From Mycobacterium lentiflavum (GTDB lineage Bacteria; Actinomycetota; Actinomycetes; Mycobacteriales; Mycobacteriaceae), in NCBI RefSeq assembly GCF_022374895.2, contig NZ_CP092423.2:992001-1056000 (forward strand): a stretch of 64,000 nt of DNA. Direction: 5' to 3'. Below, one piece after another: positions 1-8,940 of this stretch. The stretch's first letter is position 1. Each line of letters opens with the position of its first letter. Both the position numbers and the translations under genes were made by a program. The notes under the pieces were generated by a model. That model had not been told where the DNA came from. It ran no database searches and saw only the letters and a list, made by a program, of their open reading frames with translations.

Positions 1-117
1 TGACAGTAGTCCCCGGGGCGCGAGGTTTAGTTGCGCGGGCGATGCGGATGTTCGCTACCATCTGCCCGTGTCGCCCCGTCAAGCTGGACTTCGCCAGCGC
101 GCTTCCGGCCGGGACCG

Positions 118-1071
118 ATGACCACCGAAACGCCGCCAACGGAGGCGCCCTCGGAGGAACCATCGGCGAAGAAGTCGGGCCTCCTCAGCTATCTGAACCG
201 GCACCGCCCGCGCCTGTCGCTCGGCGCGTTCATTCTGGCCGTGGTGATCGGCGTCTACGTCTTCTCGCTGTTCGGTGTGCACTACTTGCAGCGATCGGAG
301 GGACCGCTTCCGCCGCTGGACCTCAGTGAGGGCGGCGGCAACGACACGATCGTGCAGTTGCGCCTGGACGACTTCAAAACCACGTCTAACCGTCTCAAAG
401 TGGATGTCCTCGTCTATCCCCCGGACACGCTGTACGACAAGCGATTCGACGTGCTGAACACCGACGTCGCGGTCCGCCTGTATCCGACGAACGACCTCGG
501 CGACCTGCAGTTCCCGAAAGGCAAGGCGCCGGCACAGGTCGAAACCACCATCGAAGCGCACGGCGATCCGGCCAACTGGCCGCTCGACACCTACAAAACC
601 GAGAAGATCTCCGCCGACACCTTCGTCGGCTCCGGCGACGACCGCAAAAAACTCCCCGCCCGTGTCGAGGTGACCGGGGGGTTGGACGGCTGGGACGTCA
701 CCGTCAGCCGCGACGACGAAACCAGCAACGTGAACTCGCGCGGTCTCGATGACGCCCAGCTGGTCATCACGATGAAGCGGGCCAAGGGACCGCTGGTCTT
801 CGACATCTTCATCTGCATCGTGCTCGTCACGCTGCCAATCTTGGGCTTGTCGGTGGCCATTCCGATGGTGATGGGCCGCAGAAAATTCGTGCCACCCTTC
901 GGGACGTGGTACGCCGCGATGCTGTTCGCGATCGTCCCGCTGCGAAATATCCTGCCCGGGTCACCACCCCCGGGCTCGTGGATCGACCAGGCCGTCGTGC
1001 AGTGGGTGCTGCTCGCGCTGGTGTCGGCGATGAGTTTGTACATCCTGGCCTGGATCCGGCAGGGCGACTGA
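118..1071 (+). CDS. DUF4436 family membrane protein (Rv0713-like)
   Basis: Membrane protein of unknown function, 317 aa from ATG 118 (MTTETPPTEAP). An upstream in-frame start at 31 would add a 29-residue stretch with no family character, so it was not used. The protein has one N-terminal membrane segment (about residues 35-60), a roughly 180-residue hydrophilic part that should lie outside the membrane, and three C-terminal membrane segments ending in a short charged tail. This layout and the position just before rplN match Rv0713 of M. tuberculosis (about 313 aa). No catalytic motif was seen. A 270-bp gap follows before rplN, so the ribosomal genes probably have their own promoter there, though I could not pick a convincing -10/-35 pair. 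Confidence 0.85.
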   Translation: MTTETPPTEAPSEEPSAKKSGLLSYLNRHRPRLSLGAFILAVVIGVYVFSLFGVHYLQRSEGPLPPLDLSEGGGNDTIVQLRLDDFKTTSNRLKVDVLVYPPDTLYDKRFDVLNTDVAVRLYPTNDLGDLQFPKGKAPAQVETTIEAHGDPANWPLDTYKTEKISADTFVGSGDDRKKLPARVEVTGGLDGWDVTVSRDDETSNVNSRGLDDAQLVITMKRAKGPLVFDIFICIVLVTLPILGLSVAIPMVMGRRKFVPPFGTWYAAMLFAIVPLRNILPGSPPPGSWIDQAVVQWVLLALVSAMSLYILAWIRQGD

Positions 1072-1341
1072 CGCCCGCGAGGGCCGGTATCCCCGCTGCT
1101 AGATGTGGGTTGCGCGGCAGGTGTGAGTTGACCCGCCAGGAATTTGGCGCTGAGCAGGTCTTCACCTAGACTCTAGGGGTTGCCTTGGGCAGACCTCGGC
1201 CGGTGCGTGCAAGCGTCACAGGCCCCGCGTGCCCTTCGGTAACAAAGACCGCGCACGTCAGGTATGTGGTGGGCCTTGCTTTCTCGAGGCTTGCCGAGGT
1301 GTTCTCCTGCCGTGCACACGTGAACGCAGTCAGGAGATCGA

Positions 1342-1710
1342 GTGATTCAGCAGGAATCGCGGCTGAAGGTCGCCGACAACACCGGCGCCAAGGAGATCTT
1401 GTGCATCCGGGTGCTCGGTGGCTCGTCGCGACGCTACGCCGGCATCGGTGACGTCATCGTCGCCACCGTCAAGGACGCCATCCCGGGTGGCAACGTCAAG
1501 CGCGGTGACGTCGTCAAGGCCGTCGTGGTGCGCACCGTCAAGGAGCGCAGGCGTTCCGACGGCAGCTACATCAAGTTCGACGAGAACGCCGCGGTAATCA
1601 TCAAGCCCGACAACGACCCGCGTGGAACCCGCATCTTCGGGCCGGTCGGGCGCGAACTGCGCGAGAAGCGATTCATGAAGATCATCTCGCTGGCCCCGGA
1701 GGTTTTGTAG
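1342..1710 (+). CDS. rplN: 50S ribosomal protein L14
   Basis: L14 of the large subunit, 122 aa, the usual length. It starts [17 protein letters not shown], the standard L14 N-terminus, and carries the [11 protein letters not shown] segment; the C-terminus is [16 protein letters not shown]. The start is GTG with an AGGAG ribosome site six bases upstream. It opens a ten-gene ribosomal run (L14-L24-L5-S14-S8-L6-L18-S5-L30-L15) in the classical spc order. rplX begins at the next base after the stop. Confidence 0.98.
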   Translation: MIQQESRLKVADNTGAKEILCIRVLGGSSRRYAGIGDVIVATVKDAIPGGNVKRGDVVKAVVVRTVKERRRSDGSYIKFDENAAVIIKPDNDPRGTRIFGPVGRELREKRFMKIISLAPEVL

Positions 1711-2028
1711 ATGAAGGTCAAGAAGGACGACACCGTCCTGGTGATCGCGGGCAAGGACAAGGGCGCCAAAGGCAAAGTGCTCAAGGTTTTCCCAGACCGC
1801 GACCGCGTGCTCGTCGAGGGTGTCAACGCGATCAAGAAGCACACCGCGGTTTCGACCAACCAGCGCGGCGCCCGCTCGGGCGGAATTGTCACCCAGGAAG
1901 CGCCGATTCACATCTCCAACGTGATGGTGGTCGACTCCGACGGTAAGCCGACCCGCGTCGGTTACCGGGTCGACGAGGAGACCGGCAAGCGCGTCCGAAT
2001 TTCCAAGCGCAACGGCAAGGACATCTAA
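1711..2028 (+). CDS. rplX: 50S ribosomal protein L24
   Basis: L24, an early assembly protein of the large subunit, 105 aa. It begins [18 protein letters not shown], the KOW motif typical of L24, and continues with [19 protein letters not shown]. The ATG follows the rplN stop without a gap and rplE starts two bases after its own stop, so the three genes are translationally coupled. Nothing unusual was seen. Confidence 0.98.
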   Translation: MKVKKDDTVLVIAGKDKGAKGKVLKVFPDRDRVLVEGVNAIKKHTAVSTNQRGARSGGIVTQEAPIHISNVMVVDSDGKPTRVGYRVDEETGKRVRISKRNGKDI

Positions 2029-2029
2029 G

Positions 2030-2602
2030 GTGACCACAACAGAGGCCCATGTGAAGGCGCAGCCGCGCCTAAAAGAGCGCTACCGCAACGAGATTCGCGA
2101 CGCGCTGCACAAGGAATTCAACTACGGCAACGTCATGCAGATCCCGACCGTGACCAAGGTCGTCGTCAACATGGGCGTGGGCGACGCCGCCCGGGACGCA
2201 AAATTGATCAACGGCGCCGTCAGCGACCTGGCCTTGATCACCGGGCAGCGGCCCGAAATCCGCAAGGCCCGCAAGTCCATCGCGCAGTTCAAGTTGCGCG
2301 AGGGCATGCCGATCGGCGCGCGGGTCACCCTGCGGGGCGACCGGATGTGGGAGTTCCTCGACCGGCTCACTTCCATTGCGCTGCCGCGTATTCGTGACTT
2401 CCGCGGGCTTTCGCCCAAGCAGTTCGACGGCGTCGGCAATTACACCTTCGGACTGGCCGAGCAGTCGGTGTTCCACGAGATCGATGTGGACAAGATCGAC
2501 CGGGTTCGCGGCATGGACATCAACGTCGTCACTTCGGCGACAAACGACGACGAAGGACGAGCGCTGTTGCGGGCTCTCGGCTTTCCGTTCAAGGAGAACT
2601 GA
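2030..2602 (+). CDS. rplE: 50S ribosomal protein L5
   Basis: L5, which binds 5S rRNA in the central protuberance, 190 aa, slightly longer than the 179 aa of E. coli because of a short N-terminal extension ([13 protein letters not shown]). Recognised by [46 protein letters not shown] and [13 protein letters not shown]. It uses a GTG start two bases after the rplX stop. Confidence 0.98.
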   Translation: MTTTEAHVKAQPRLKERYRNEIRDALHKEFNYGNVMQIPTVTKVVVNMGVGDAARDAKLINGAVSDLALITGQRPEIRKARKSIAQFKLREGMPIGARVTLRGDRMWEFLDRLTSIALPRIRDFRGLSPKQFDGVGNYTFGLAEQSVFHEIDVDKIDRVRGMDINVVTSATNDDEGRALLRALGFPFKEN

Positions 2603-2606
2603 GTAG

Positions 2607-2792
2607 ATGGCTAAGAAGGCACTCGTTAACAAGGCCAATGCCAAGCCGCGCTTCGCGGTGCGTGGTTACACGCGCTGCAACAAGTGCGGACGTCCGCGTG
2701 CGGTGTACCGCAAGTTCGGGCTGTGCAGGATCTGCCTGCGCGAAATGGCGCACGCGGGCGAACTGCCCGGCGTGCAGAAGAGCAGCTGGTAA
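2607..2792 (+). CDS. rpsN: 30S ribosomal protein S14, zinc-binding short form
   Basis: S14 of the small-subunit head, 61 aa. This is the short zinc type (often rpsZ or rpsN1): the motif CNKCGRP followed about 12 residues later by [12 protein letters not shown] supplies four cysteines for Zn. Mycobacteria also carry a longer zinc-free paralogue elsewhere that replaces it under zinc starvation; none lies in this window. An 86-base gap separates it from rpsH. Confidence 0.97.
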   Translation: MAKKALVNKANAKPRFAVRGYTRCNKCGRPRAVYRKFGLCRICLREMAHAGELPGVQKSSW

Positions 2793-2878
2793 CAGGCGCA
2801 GGACGAGAGACCAACCCAGAACAGGTGCGCGACAGGCCCCTTACGGGAACCATCGCGAGGAAGGTTACAGACGCTGTC

Positions 2879-3277
2879 ATGACAATGACGGATCCGATCG
2901 CAGACTTTTTGACCCGTCTGCGCAACGCCAATTCGGCGTATCACGACGAGGTGACGTTGCCTCATTCCAAGATCAAGGCCAACATCGCCCAGATTCTCAA
3001 GAGCGAGGGATACATCAGCGACTTCCGGACCGAAGATGCTCGGGTCGGCAAGGCGCTGGTCGTTCAGCTCAAGTACGGACCCAGCCGGGAACGCAGCATC
3101 GCCGGCCTGCGCCGGGTCTCCAAGCCCGGTCTGCGGGTGTACGCGAAATCCACCAACTTGCCACGCGTGCTCGGCGGGCTGGGCGTGGCGATCATCTCGA
3201 CGTCGTCAGGTCTGCTCACCGACCGCCAGGCAGCCAGACAAGGCGTGGGCGGCGAAGTCCTCGCGTACGTGTGGTGA
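2879..3277 (+). CDS. rpsH: 30S ribosomal protein S8
   Basis: S8, a primary 16S rRNA binder and in other bacteria the translational repressor of the spc operon, 132 aa. The chosen ATG gives [17 protein letters not shown], the standard N-terminus. The C-terminal half has [19 protein letters not shown] and ends in LAYVW as usual. The frame is open further upstream to 2684, but that stretch lies over rpsN and has no S8 character. Confidence 0.98.
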   Translation: MTMTDPIADFLTRLRNANSAYHDEVTLPHSKIKANIAQILKSEGYISDFRTEDARVGKALVVQLKYGPSRERSIAGLRRVSKPGLRVYAKSTNLPRVLGGLGVAIISTSSGLLTDRQAARQGVGGEVLAYVW

Positions 3278-3286
3278 GGGGTAACC

Positions 3287-3826
3287 ATGTCGCGCATTGG
3301 TAAGAAGCCGATTCCGGTTCCCGCCGGAGTCGACGTAACGATTGACGGCCAGAAGGTCTCGGTGAAGGGTCCCAAGGGCTCCCTGGACCTGACCGTCGCC
3401 GAGCCGATCACGGTGGTTCGCAGCGAAGACGGTGCGATCGTGGTCAACCGTCCGGACGACGAGCGGGAAAACCGTTCGCTGCACGGGCTTTCGCGCACGC
3501 TGGTGTCCAACCTGGTAACCGGGGTCACCGAGGGCTACACCACCAAGATGGAGATCTTTGGCGTCGGCTACCGGGTGCAGCTCAAGGGCCGCAACCTCGA
3601 GTTCGCGCTCGGATACAGCCATCCCGTGTTGATCGAGGCGCCCGAGGGCATCACGTTCGCGGTGGAGACGCCGACGAAGTTCAGCGTCACCGGGATCGAC
3701 AAGCAGAAAGTCGGCCAGATTTCGGCGAACATCCGCCGCCTGCGCCGTCCCGACCCGTACAAGGGCAAGGGCGTGCGCTACGAGGGTGAGCAGGTCCGCC
3801 GCAAGGTCGGAAAGACAGGTAAGTAG
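3287..3826 (+). CDS. rplF: 50S ribosomal protein L6
   Basis: L6, located near the factor-binding stalk of the large subunit, 179 aa, the standard length. It starts [17 protein letters not shown] and ends [27 protein letters not shown], both diagnostic. rplR follows two bases after the stop. Confidence 0.98.
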   Translation: MSRIGKKPIPVPAGVDVTIDGQKVSVKGPKGSLDLTVAEPITVVRSEDGAIVVNRPDDERENRSLHGLSRTLVSNLVTGVTEGYTTKMEIFGVGYRVQLKGRNLEFALGYSHPVLIEAPEGITFAVETPTKFSVTGIDKQKVGQISANIRRLRRPDPYKGKGVRYEGEQVRRKVGKTGK

Positions 3827-3828
3827 CC

Positions 3829-4230
3829 ATGGCGAAAACACAGGCTGAAACGCAAAAGCCGCTGGGGAAGAACATCTCCGCGACTCGCCGCGTCGCGCGG
3901 CTGCGCCGGCACGCCCGGCTGCGTAAGAAGATCTCCGGCACCTCGGAGCGTCCTCGGCTGGTGGTGAACCGGTCGGCGCGACACATTCACGTGCAGCTGG
4001 TCAACGATCTCACCGGCACCACGGTGGCGGCCGCGTCGTCCATCGAGGCGGACGTTCGCGGACTCGACGGAGACAAGAAGGCCCACAGCGTGCGGGTCGG
4101 CCAATTGATCGCCGAGCGCGCCAAGGCCGCCGGCATCGACAGCGTGGTGTTCGACCGTGGCGGATACAGCTACGGCGGACGGATCGCGGCGCTGGCTGAC
4201 GCCGCGCGCGAGAACGGATTGAAGTTCTGA
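3829..4230 (+). CDS. rplR: 50S ribosomal protein L18
   Basis: L18, a 5S rRNA-binding protein, 133 aa. The first 20 residues ([20 protein letters not shown]) are an extension relative to E. coli L18; the core begins at [16 protein letters not shown]. Conserved blocks [18 protein letters not shown] and [16 protein letters not shown] are present. The gene ends 22 bases before rpsE. Confidence 0.97.
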   Translation: MAKTQAETQKPLGKNISATRRVARLRRHARLRKKISGTSERPRLVVNRSARHIHVQLVNDLTGTTVAAASSIEADVRGLDGDKKAHSVRVGQLIAERAKAAGIDSVVFDRGGYSYGGRIAALADAARENGLKF

Positions 4231-4252
4231 TGACAACTGGAAGGACCGCATA

Positions 4253-4951
4253 ATGGCGGAGCAGTCCGCTGGGGGGCAAGGCGCCCCGGACAGCCGTGAC
4301 GGCCGCGATTCCCGCGACTCCCGTGACGGGCGGGGTCGGCGCGACGGCGGCGGTGGCCGCGGCCGCGACCGTGACCGCGACGGAGACAAGAGCAACTACC
4401 TGGAACGGGTCGTCGCGATCAACCGTGTTTCCAAGGTGGTCAAGGGTGGTCGGCGCTTCAGCTTCACCGCTTTGGTCATCGTGGGTGACGGCGCGGGCAT
4501 GGTCGGCGTCGGCTACGGCAAGGCCAAGGAAGTTCCGGCCGCGATCGCCAAGGGCGTGGAAGAGGCACGCAAGGGCTTCTTCCGGGTCCCGCTGATCGGC
4601 GGCACCATCACGCACCCGGTGCAGGGTGAGGCGGCCGCGGGTGTGGTGTTGCTGCGCCCGGCCAGCCCCGGTACCGGTGTGATCGCCGGCGGTGCGGCGC
4701 GCGCAGTGCTGGAATGCGCTGGGGTGCACGACATCCTGGCCAAGTCGCTGGGCAGCGACAACGCGATCAACGTGGTGCACGCCACGGTCGCCGCGCTCAA
4801 GCTGCTGCAGCGCCCGGAGGAGGTGGCCGCTCGCCGCGGTCTGCCGATCGAGGATGTCGCCCCGGCCGGAATGCTGAGGGCGCGACGGGAAAGCGAAGCG
4901 CTGGCCGCCTCGGCAAATGCGGGCGCGCGTGAAGGAACGGCACAGCAATGA
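4253..4951 (+). CDS. rpsE: 30S ribosomal protein S5 with Arg/Asp/Gly-rich N-terminal extension
   Basis: S5, involved in decoding accuracy, 232 aa against 167 in E. coli. Residues 1-45 form a low-complexity extension built from repeated R-D-S/G units, coded by near-repeats of a cgtgac-type hexamer. The conserved part starts at [19 protein letters not shown] and includes [12 protein letters not shown] and [16 protein letters not shown]. tuberculosis S5 also has an extension of this kind. rpmD starts inside the last codons (ATGA overlap). Confidence 0.98.
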   Translation: MAEQSAGGQGAPDSRDGRDSRDSRDGRGRRDGGGGRGRDRDRDGDKSNYLERVVAINRVSKVVKGGRRFSFTALVIVGDGAGMVGVGYGKAKEVPAAIAKGVEEARKGFFRVPLIGGTITHPVQGEAAAGVVLLRPASPGTGVIAGGAARAVLECAGVHDILAKSLGSDNAINVVHATVAALKLLQRPEEVAARRGLPIEDVAPAGMLRARRESEALAASANAGAREGTAQQ

Positions 4952-5130
4952 GCCAGCTGAAGATCACCCAGGTGCGCGGCATCATCGGGGCGCGCTGGAA
5001 ACAGCGCGAGTCGCTGCGCACCCTGGGGCTGCGAAAGATTCGCCAGTCGGTGGTCCGGGAGGACAACCCACAGACCCGCGGGCTGATCGCGAAGGTGAGC
5101 CACCTGGTTGAGGTGGAGGAGACCAAATGA
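4948..5130 (+). CDS. rpmD: 50S ribosomal protein L30
   Basis: L30, 60 aa, the usual size. It starts [20 protein letters not shown] and carries [17 protein letters not shown], typical of L30. It overlaps rpsE by four bases at the start and rplO by four bases at the end, so translation of the three genes is coupled. Confidence 0.98.
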   Translation: MSQLKITQVRGIIGARWKQRESLRTLGLRKIRQSVVREDNPQTRGLIAKVSHLVEVEETK

Positions 5131-5570
5131 CCATCAAACTGCACGACCTGAAGCCGGCCCCCGGGTCGAAGAAGGCGCGCACCCGCGTCGGCCGCGGTGA
5201 GGGCTCGAAGGGTAAGACCGCGGGGCGTGGTACCAAGGGCACCAAGGCGCGCAAGAACGTGCCGGTCACCTTCGAGGGTGGTCAGATGCCGATCCACATG
5301 CGGCTGCCCAAGCTCAAGGGATTCAAGAACCGGTTCCGTACCGAGTACGAGATCGTCAACGTCGGTGACATCAGCCGACTGTTCCCCGAGGGTGGTGCCA
5401 TCGGCGTCGCCGAACTCGTCGCCAAGGGTGCGGTTCGCAAGAACTCGTTGGTGAAGGTCCTTGGCGATGGCGACCTGGCCGTCAAGGTCGACGTCTCCGC
5501 GCACAAGTTCAGCGGTAGCGCCCGCGAGAAGATCACCGCCGCGGGCGGCTCGGTCACCGAGGTCTCTTAG
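5127..5570 (+). CDS. rplO: 50S ribosomal protein L15
   Basis: L15, a late-assembling large-subunit protein, 147 aa. Diagnostic segments are [34 protein letters not shown] and [17 protein letters not shown]. It is the last gene of this ribosomal run: in many bacteria secY follows directly, but here secY is 20.5 kb downstream. Its stop overlaps the stop of the convergent TetR remnant (shared bases ttag). Confidence 0.98.
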   Translation: MTIKLHDLKPAPGSKKARTRVGRGEGSKGKTAGRGTKGTKARKNVPVTFEGGQMPIHMRLPKLKGFKNRFRTEYEIVNVGDISRLFPEGGAIGVAELVAKGAVRKNSLVKVLGDGDLAVKVDVSAHKFSGSAREKITAAGGSVTEVS

Positions 5571-5998
5571 TCACGAGATTCGGCGTCCATTAGCGCGGAT
5601 GCCGTACGAAGCGCGGAATCCAGTGCTGCGCTTCGGTTTTCGCTGTGCTTGGGCATACCGCTGGAGATCAACACTGATCCGACGATCAAGGCGACGATGC
5701 TCCATGCCCGTTGCCGGCGGTCGGATTCATCTCCGTCGAGCAGTTCGGTGATCCGGTCGATCAGTGCGAGCATCTTGCGTTCGTAAGCCTCTTTGACGGG
5801 CGGTTCGGCGCGGGATACGTCCGCGCTCAACGCGGGCATCACGCACCCGCCCGCCACATCGTGGCTGTGATCGGTGTTTATGTATTCGTGGAGGAACGCG
5901 ATCATGTGCGCTCGCGCCTCGGCGTGGGCTGGGTGCCCGAGGTCGACGACGCCATCGCCGAGATCGGCGCCTGGCTGCGGAAGAGACTTAGGCGCTGA
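5567..5998 (-). pseudogene. C-terminal remnant of a TetR-family regulator
   Basis: A minus-strand open frame with TetR ligand-domain character but no DNA-binding half. From ATG 5905 it gives 112 aa (MIAFLHEYINTDHSHD, AGGCVMPALSADVSRA, a helix around YERKMLALIDRI, then VALIVGSVLISSGMP). The same frame stays open and family-like upstream of that ATG (DLGDGVVDLGHPAHAEARAH), up to the TAG stop of the upstream gene at 5999-6001, which is in the same frame. No helix-turn-helix is present. I infer that about 80-90 N-terminal residues were lost and the oxidoreductase gene now abuts the break. A short translated protein from 5905 cannot be excluded. Confidence 0.65.
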
Positions 5999-6928
5999 CT
6001 AACCGAGCTGCGGAATCACTTCCGCGGCAAGGCGTTCCATCTGCTCGCGGTTTTCTCCGACGTCGGCGCCCAGCGGATTGAGCAGCAGCGTCTGGGCGCC
6101 GGCGTCGAGCACCTCTTGGAGCCCGCGGGCGACGTCGTCGGGCGTTCCGGACACCGGAACGGCCTCGATGCCGGGTATCACGCCGCTGTAGGTGCGCTCT
6201 AAGCCATCGAGCACCCGCTCGCGGGCGCGGGCGGGGTCGTCGTCGACCATCAGATAAACGCGCTTGCTGATCGGAAAGTGGGCCGGGTCCTTCTGCTGCT
6301 GGTCGAGTTCGCGGCGCACGATCGGAACGGCTTCGGCGAAGGCTTCGGTGGGCGAGGCGCCCGCGCCCATGAAGGCGTCTCCGTGGCGCACCGCTCGGGC
6401 CAAGGCCTTGGGGGCCATGCCGCCGAACCAGATCGGCGGGTGCGGGCGCTGCACCGGCTTGGGTTGGAACGGCAGGTTGGCGACCTCACGGAACCGGCCA
6501 TGGAAGTCCACCGTCGGCTCGTCGGACCAGGCCGCCTTCATCAGGGTGAGGCCCTCGGTGAAATACGAGATGAAGGTGTCCTTTTCGACGCCGAACGCCG
6601 CGAGGGTGGGCCCGCCGCGCCCCGGCGCGACACCGATATCCAGCCGGCCGTGACTGATCCGGTCGACCGTGGCCACCGCCGATGCCAGCTGAAGCGGCTC
6701 GTGTTGCGACGTCACCAGCACGGCTACCCCCAGCCGCAACCGCTCGGTGAAGGCCGCGCAATACGACAGCAGCTCCAGCGGTGCCAGCAGCGGCGCGCGG
6801 CCGATGGTTTGCTCGAGCGTCCAGATCCCTTCGAATCCGAGTTCCTCGGCGCGCATCACATAGGAGCGCATCCCCGCACTGTCGAAGACGTCGTAATCGA
6901 ACTGCGGGACGGCGATCGAGAACCTCAC
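5999..6928 (-). CDS. LLM-class F420-dependent oxidoreductase
   Basis: Luciferase-like TIM-barrel oxidoreductase, 309 aa, probably using coenzyme F420. It begins MRFSIAVPQFDYDVFDS; further family signatures are ELGFEGIWTLEQTIGRAP, LRLGVAVLVTSQHEP, ISHGRLDIGVAPGRGG and the substrate-side block PHPPIWFGGMAPKALARA. The substrate cannot be read from sequence. It is divergent from sppA with a 39-base gap, so the two promoters must be compact or overlapping. Its stop is directly followed, in frame, by the TetR remnant. Confidence 0.85.
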   Translation of the reverse strand: MRFSIAVPQFDYDVFDSAGMRSYVMRAEELGFEGIWTLEQTIGRAPLLAPLELLSYCAAFTERLRLGVAVLVTSQHEPLQLASAVATVDRISHGRLDIGVAPGRGGPTLAAFGVEKDTFISYFTEGLTLMKAAWSDEPTVDFHGRFREVANLPFQPKPVQRPHPPIWFGGMAPKALARAVRHGDAFMGAGASPTEAFAEAVPIVRRELDQQQKDPAHFPISKRVYLMVDDDPARARERVLDGLERTYSGVIPGIEAVPVSGTPDDVARGLQEVLDAGAQTLLLNPLGADVGENREQMERLAAEVIPQLG

Positions 6929-6967
6929 GAACTCACCCTACGGGCGTCGATCGGTACGCTGCAGAGC

Positions 6968-8770
6968 ATGTTCGCCTTTCTGCCTTCGCTGCCCGGTGTC
7001 GACGACGTGCGTGCCCTGGCCGGCCGCGTCGATACGGTCCGCCACCACGGCGTACCCAACGGCTGCATACTCGAATTCAACCTCCGTTCGGTGCCGCCGG
7101 AGACGGCGGGCTTCGACCCGGTGGCGTTCGTCACCGGTGCGGAGCGACCGATAACGCTGCGCCAGGCGGTCGCCGCGATCCATCGCGCCGCCGAGGACTC
7201 CCGGGTGGCCGGGCTGATCGCGCGCGTGCAACTCGCGGCGTCGCCGCCGGCGGCGGTCCAGGAGCTGCGCGAGGCGATCGCCGCGTTCAGCGCGGTCAAG
7301 CCATCGCTGGCCTGGGCCGAAACCTACCCGGGGACGCTGTCCTACTACTTGGCCTCGGCGTTCAGCGAGGTCTGGATGCAGCCGTCGGGCAGCGTCGGTC
7401 TGATCGGCTTCGCGAGCAACGCGACCTTCTTGCGCACCGCGCTGGACAAGGCGGGGATCGACGCCGAGTTTGTCGCCAGAGGCGAATACAAGTCGGCGGC
7501 AAACGTTTTCACCGAAGAGGGCTTTACCGAAGCCCACCGCGAAGCGGTGACCCGGATGCTGGAAAGTCTGCAGGACCAGGTGTGGCACGCGATCGCCGAG
7601 TCGCGCAAGATCGATGCGGCCGCACTCGACGCCCTGGCCGACCGGGCCCCGCTGCTGCGCGATGACGCGGTGTCCTCCGGTCTGGTCGACCGGATCGGCT
7701 TCCGCGATCAGGCCCATGCGCGAATCGCGGAATTGATTGGCGTTGAAGGCGTTTCGGCTGACAATGACGACCCCGAAGCGGACCCGGAAAAGCTGGCGCC
7801 GCGACTCAATCTGACGCGCTATTCCGCCGCATCCCGGTCGCGGCTGGTGCCGCCGGCGCCGCCGATTCCCGGCCGCCGCCCCAAGCCGACGTTCGCCTTG
7901 ATCACACTGCAGGGTCCGATCGTCAACGGGCGCGGCGGTCCGCAGTTCCTGCCGTTCGGCAACTCCAGCGTCGGCGGCGATACGATCGCGGCCGCCCTGC
8001 GGGAGGCCGTACGCGACGATGCGATATCGGCGATCGTGCTGCGGATCGACAGCCCCGGCGGTTCGGTCACGGCGTCGGAGACCATCTGGCGCGAGGTCGC
8101 CCGGGCCCGCGAACGCGGCAAACCGGTGGTGGCCTCGATGGGCTCGGTCGCCGCGTCCGGCGGTTACTACGCCGCGATGGCCGCCGATGTGATCGTCGCC
8201 AGTCCGGGCACGATCACCGGCTCGATCGGTGTGATCACCGGGAAGCTGGTGTTCCGCGATCTCAAGGAACGCTTCGGAGTTGTGTCAGATGCGGTGCGCA
8301 CCAACGCGAATGCCGACGCGTGGTCGACCGATGTGCCCTTTACGGCGCAGCAGCGGGCCGATCGAGAGGCCGAGGCGGACCTGATCTACGACGACTTCGT
8401 GCAGCGCGTCGCCGAGGGTCGAAACCTGACCACCGCGGCCGTCAACGCCGTTGCTCAAGGACGGGTGTGGACCGGAGCCGACGCCCTCGAACGTGGCCTG
8501 GTCGACGAACTCGGCGGCCTGCGTACCGCGGTGCGCCGCGCCAAGGTCCTGGCCGGCCTGGACGAGGACGCCGATGTCCGGGTCGCCAGCTTCCCGGGAT
8601 CCTCGTTGCTTGCGCTGGTGCGCCCCCGGGCGTCCTCGCAGCCGGCCGCCGCATCGCTGCCGGACGCACTGGGCGCACTGCTCGGTCGCACGGTTGCCGC
8701 GGTGGTCGAGAACCTCGAGCAGGCGGTCAGCGGTGCCAGTGTGCTGTGGCTGGGCGAATCGCGCTTTTGA
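6968..8770 (+). CDS. sppA: signal peptide peptidase SppA (protease IV, S49)
   Basis: Serine protease that degrades cleaved signal peptides, 600 aa, with two S49 domains as in the long enterobacterial type. The ATG at 6968 (MFAFLPSLPGVDD) was chosen because the open frame upstream to 6278 lies over the divergent oxidoreductase. The Ser/Lys dyad is split across domains as expected: Lys175 in ARGEYKSAAN and Ser397 in GSVAASGGYYAA, with RIDSPGGSVTASE before it. No clear N-terminal membrane anchor is seen, unlike E. coli SppA, so membrane attachment is uncertain. Same place as Rv0724. A three-copy tandem repeat starts just after the stop. Confidence 0.93.
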   Translation: MFAFLPSLPGVDDVRALAGRVDTVRHHGVPNGCILEFNLRSVPPETAGFDPVAFVTGAERPITLRQAVAAIHRAAEDSRVAGLIARVQLAASPPAAVQELREAIAAFSAVKPSLAWAETYPGTLSYYLASAFSEVWMQPSGSVGLIGFASNATFLRTALDKAGIDAEFVARGEYKSAANVFTEEGFTEAHREAVTRMLESLQDQVWHAIAESRKIDAAALDALADRAPLLRDDAVSSGLVDRIGFRDQAHARIAELIGVEGVSADNDDPEADPEKLAPRLNLTRYSAASRSRLVPPAPPIPGRRPKPTFALITLQGPIVNGRGGPQFLPFGNSSVGGDTIAAALREAVRDDAISAIVLRIDSPGGSVTASETIWREVARARERGKPVVASMGSVAASGGYYAAMAADVIVASPGTITGSIGVITGKLVFRDLKERFGVVSDAVRTNANADAWSTDVPFTAQQRADREAEADLIYDDFVQRVAEGRNLTTAAVNAVAQGRVWTGADALERGLVDELGGLRTAVRRAKVLAGLDEDADVRVASFPGSSLLALVRPRASSQPAAASLPDALGALLGRTVAAVVENLEQAVSGASVLWLGESRF

Positions 8771-8775
8771 GTATG

Positions 8776-8940
8776 TGGTGGCGACCCGCTACGCCCGGCT
8801 ACGCCGCGCTTGCGATCGCCACTAGCCCGATGGTGGCGACCCGCTGCGCCCGGCTGCGCCGCGCTTGCGATCGCCACTAGCCCGATGGTGGCGACCCGCT
8901 GCGCCCGGCTGTGCCGCGCTTGCGATCGCCACTAGCCCGC
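8776..8940. repeat. three tandem copies of a 55-bp GC-rich repeat
   Basis: Three head-to-tail units at 8776-8830, 8831-8885 and 8886-8940, period exactly 55 bp, differing at only a few bases (for example a/g after cccgct and a/g/t after cccggct). Each unit starts tggtggcgaccc and ends gcgatcgccactagcccg, so gtggcga and tcgccac form an inverted pair and every unit can fold into a hairpin. The array fills the convergent gap between sppA and the next methyltransferase; the last copy contains that gene's TAG stop. It looks like a mycobacterial VNTR/MIRU-type locus, but it was not matched to a named family. Confidence 0.9.

Noticed and set aside
1072..1341. Riboswitch or tRNA in the 270-bp gap before rplN
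   Set aside because: No cloverleaf, T-loop motif or recognisable riboswitch core was seen; it is treated as an unassigned promoter region.
6278..6967. N-terminal extension of SppA by 230 residues
   Set aside because: The open frame runs over the divergent oxidoreductase gene, which has strong family matches; the extension has no protein family character and SppA starts normally at 6968.
8776..8940. CRISPR array
   Set aside because: The units are adjacent tandem copies with no unique spacers and there are no cas genes.
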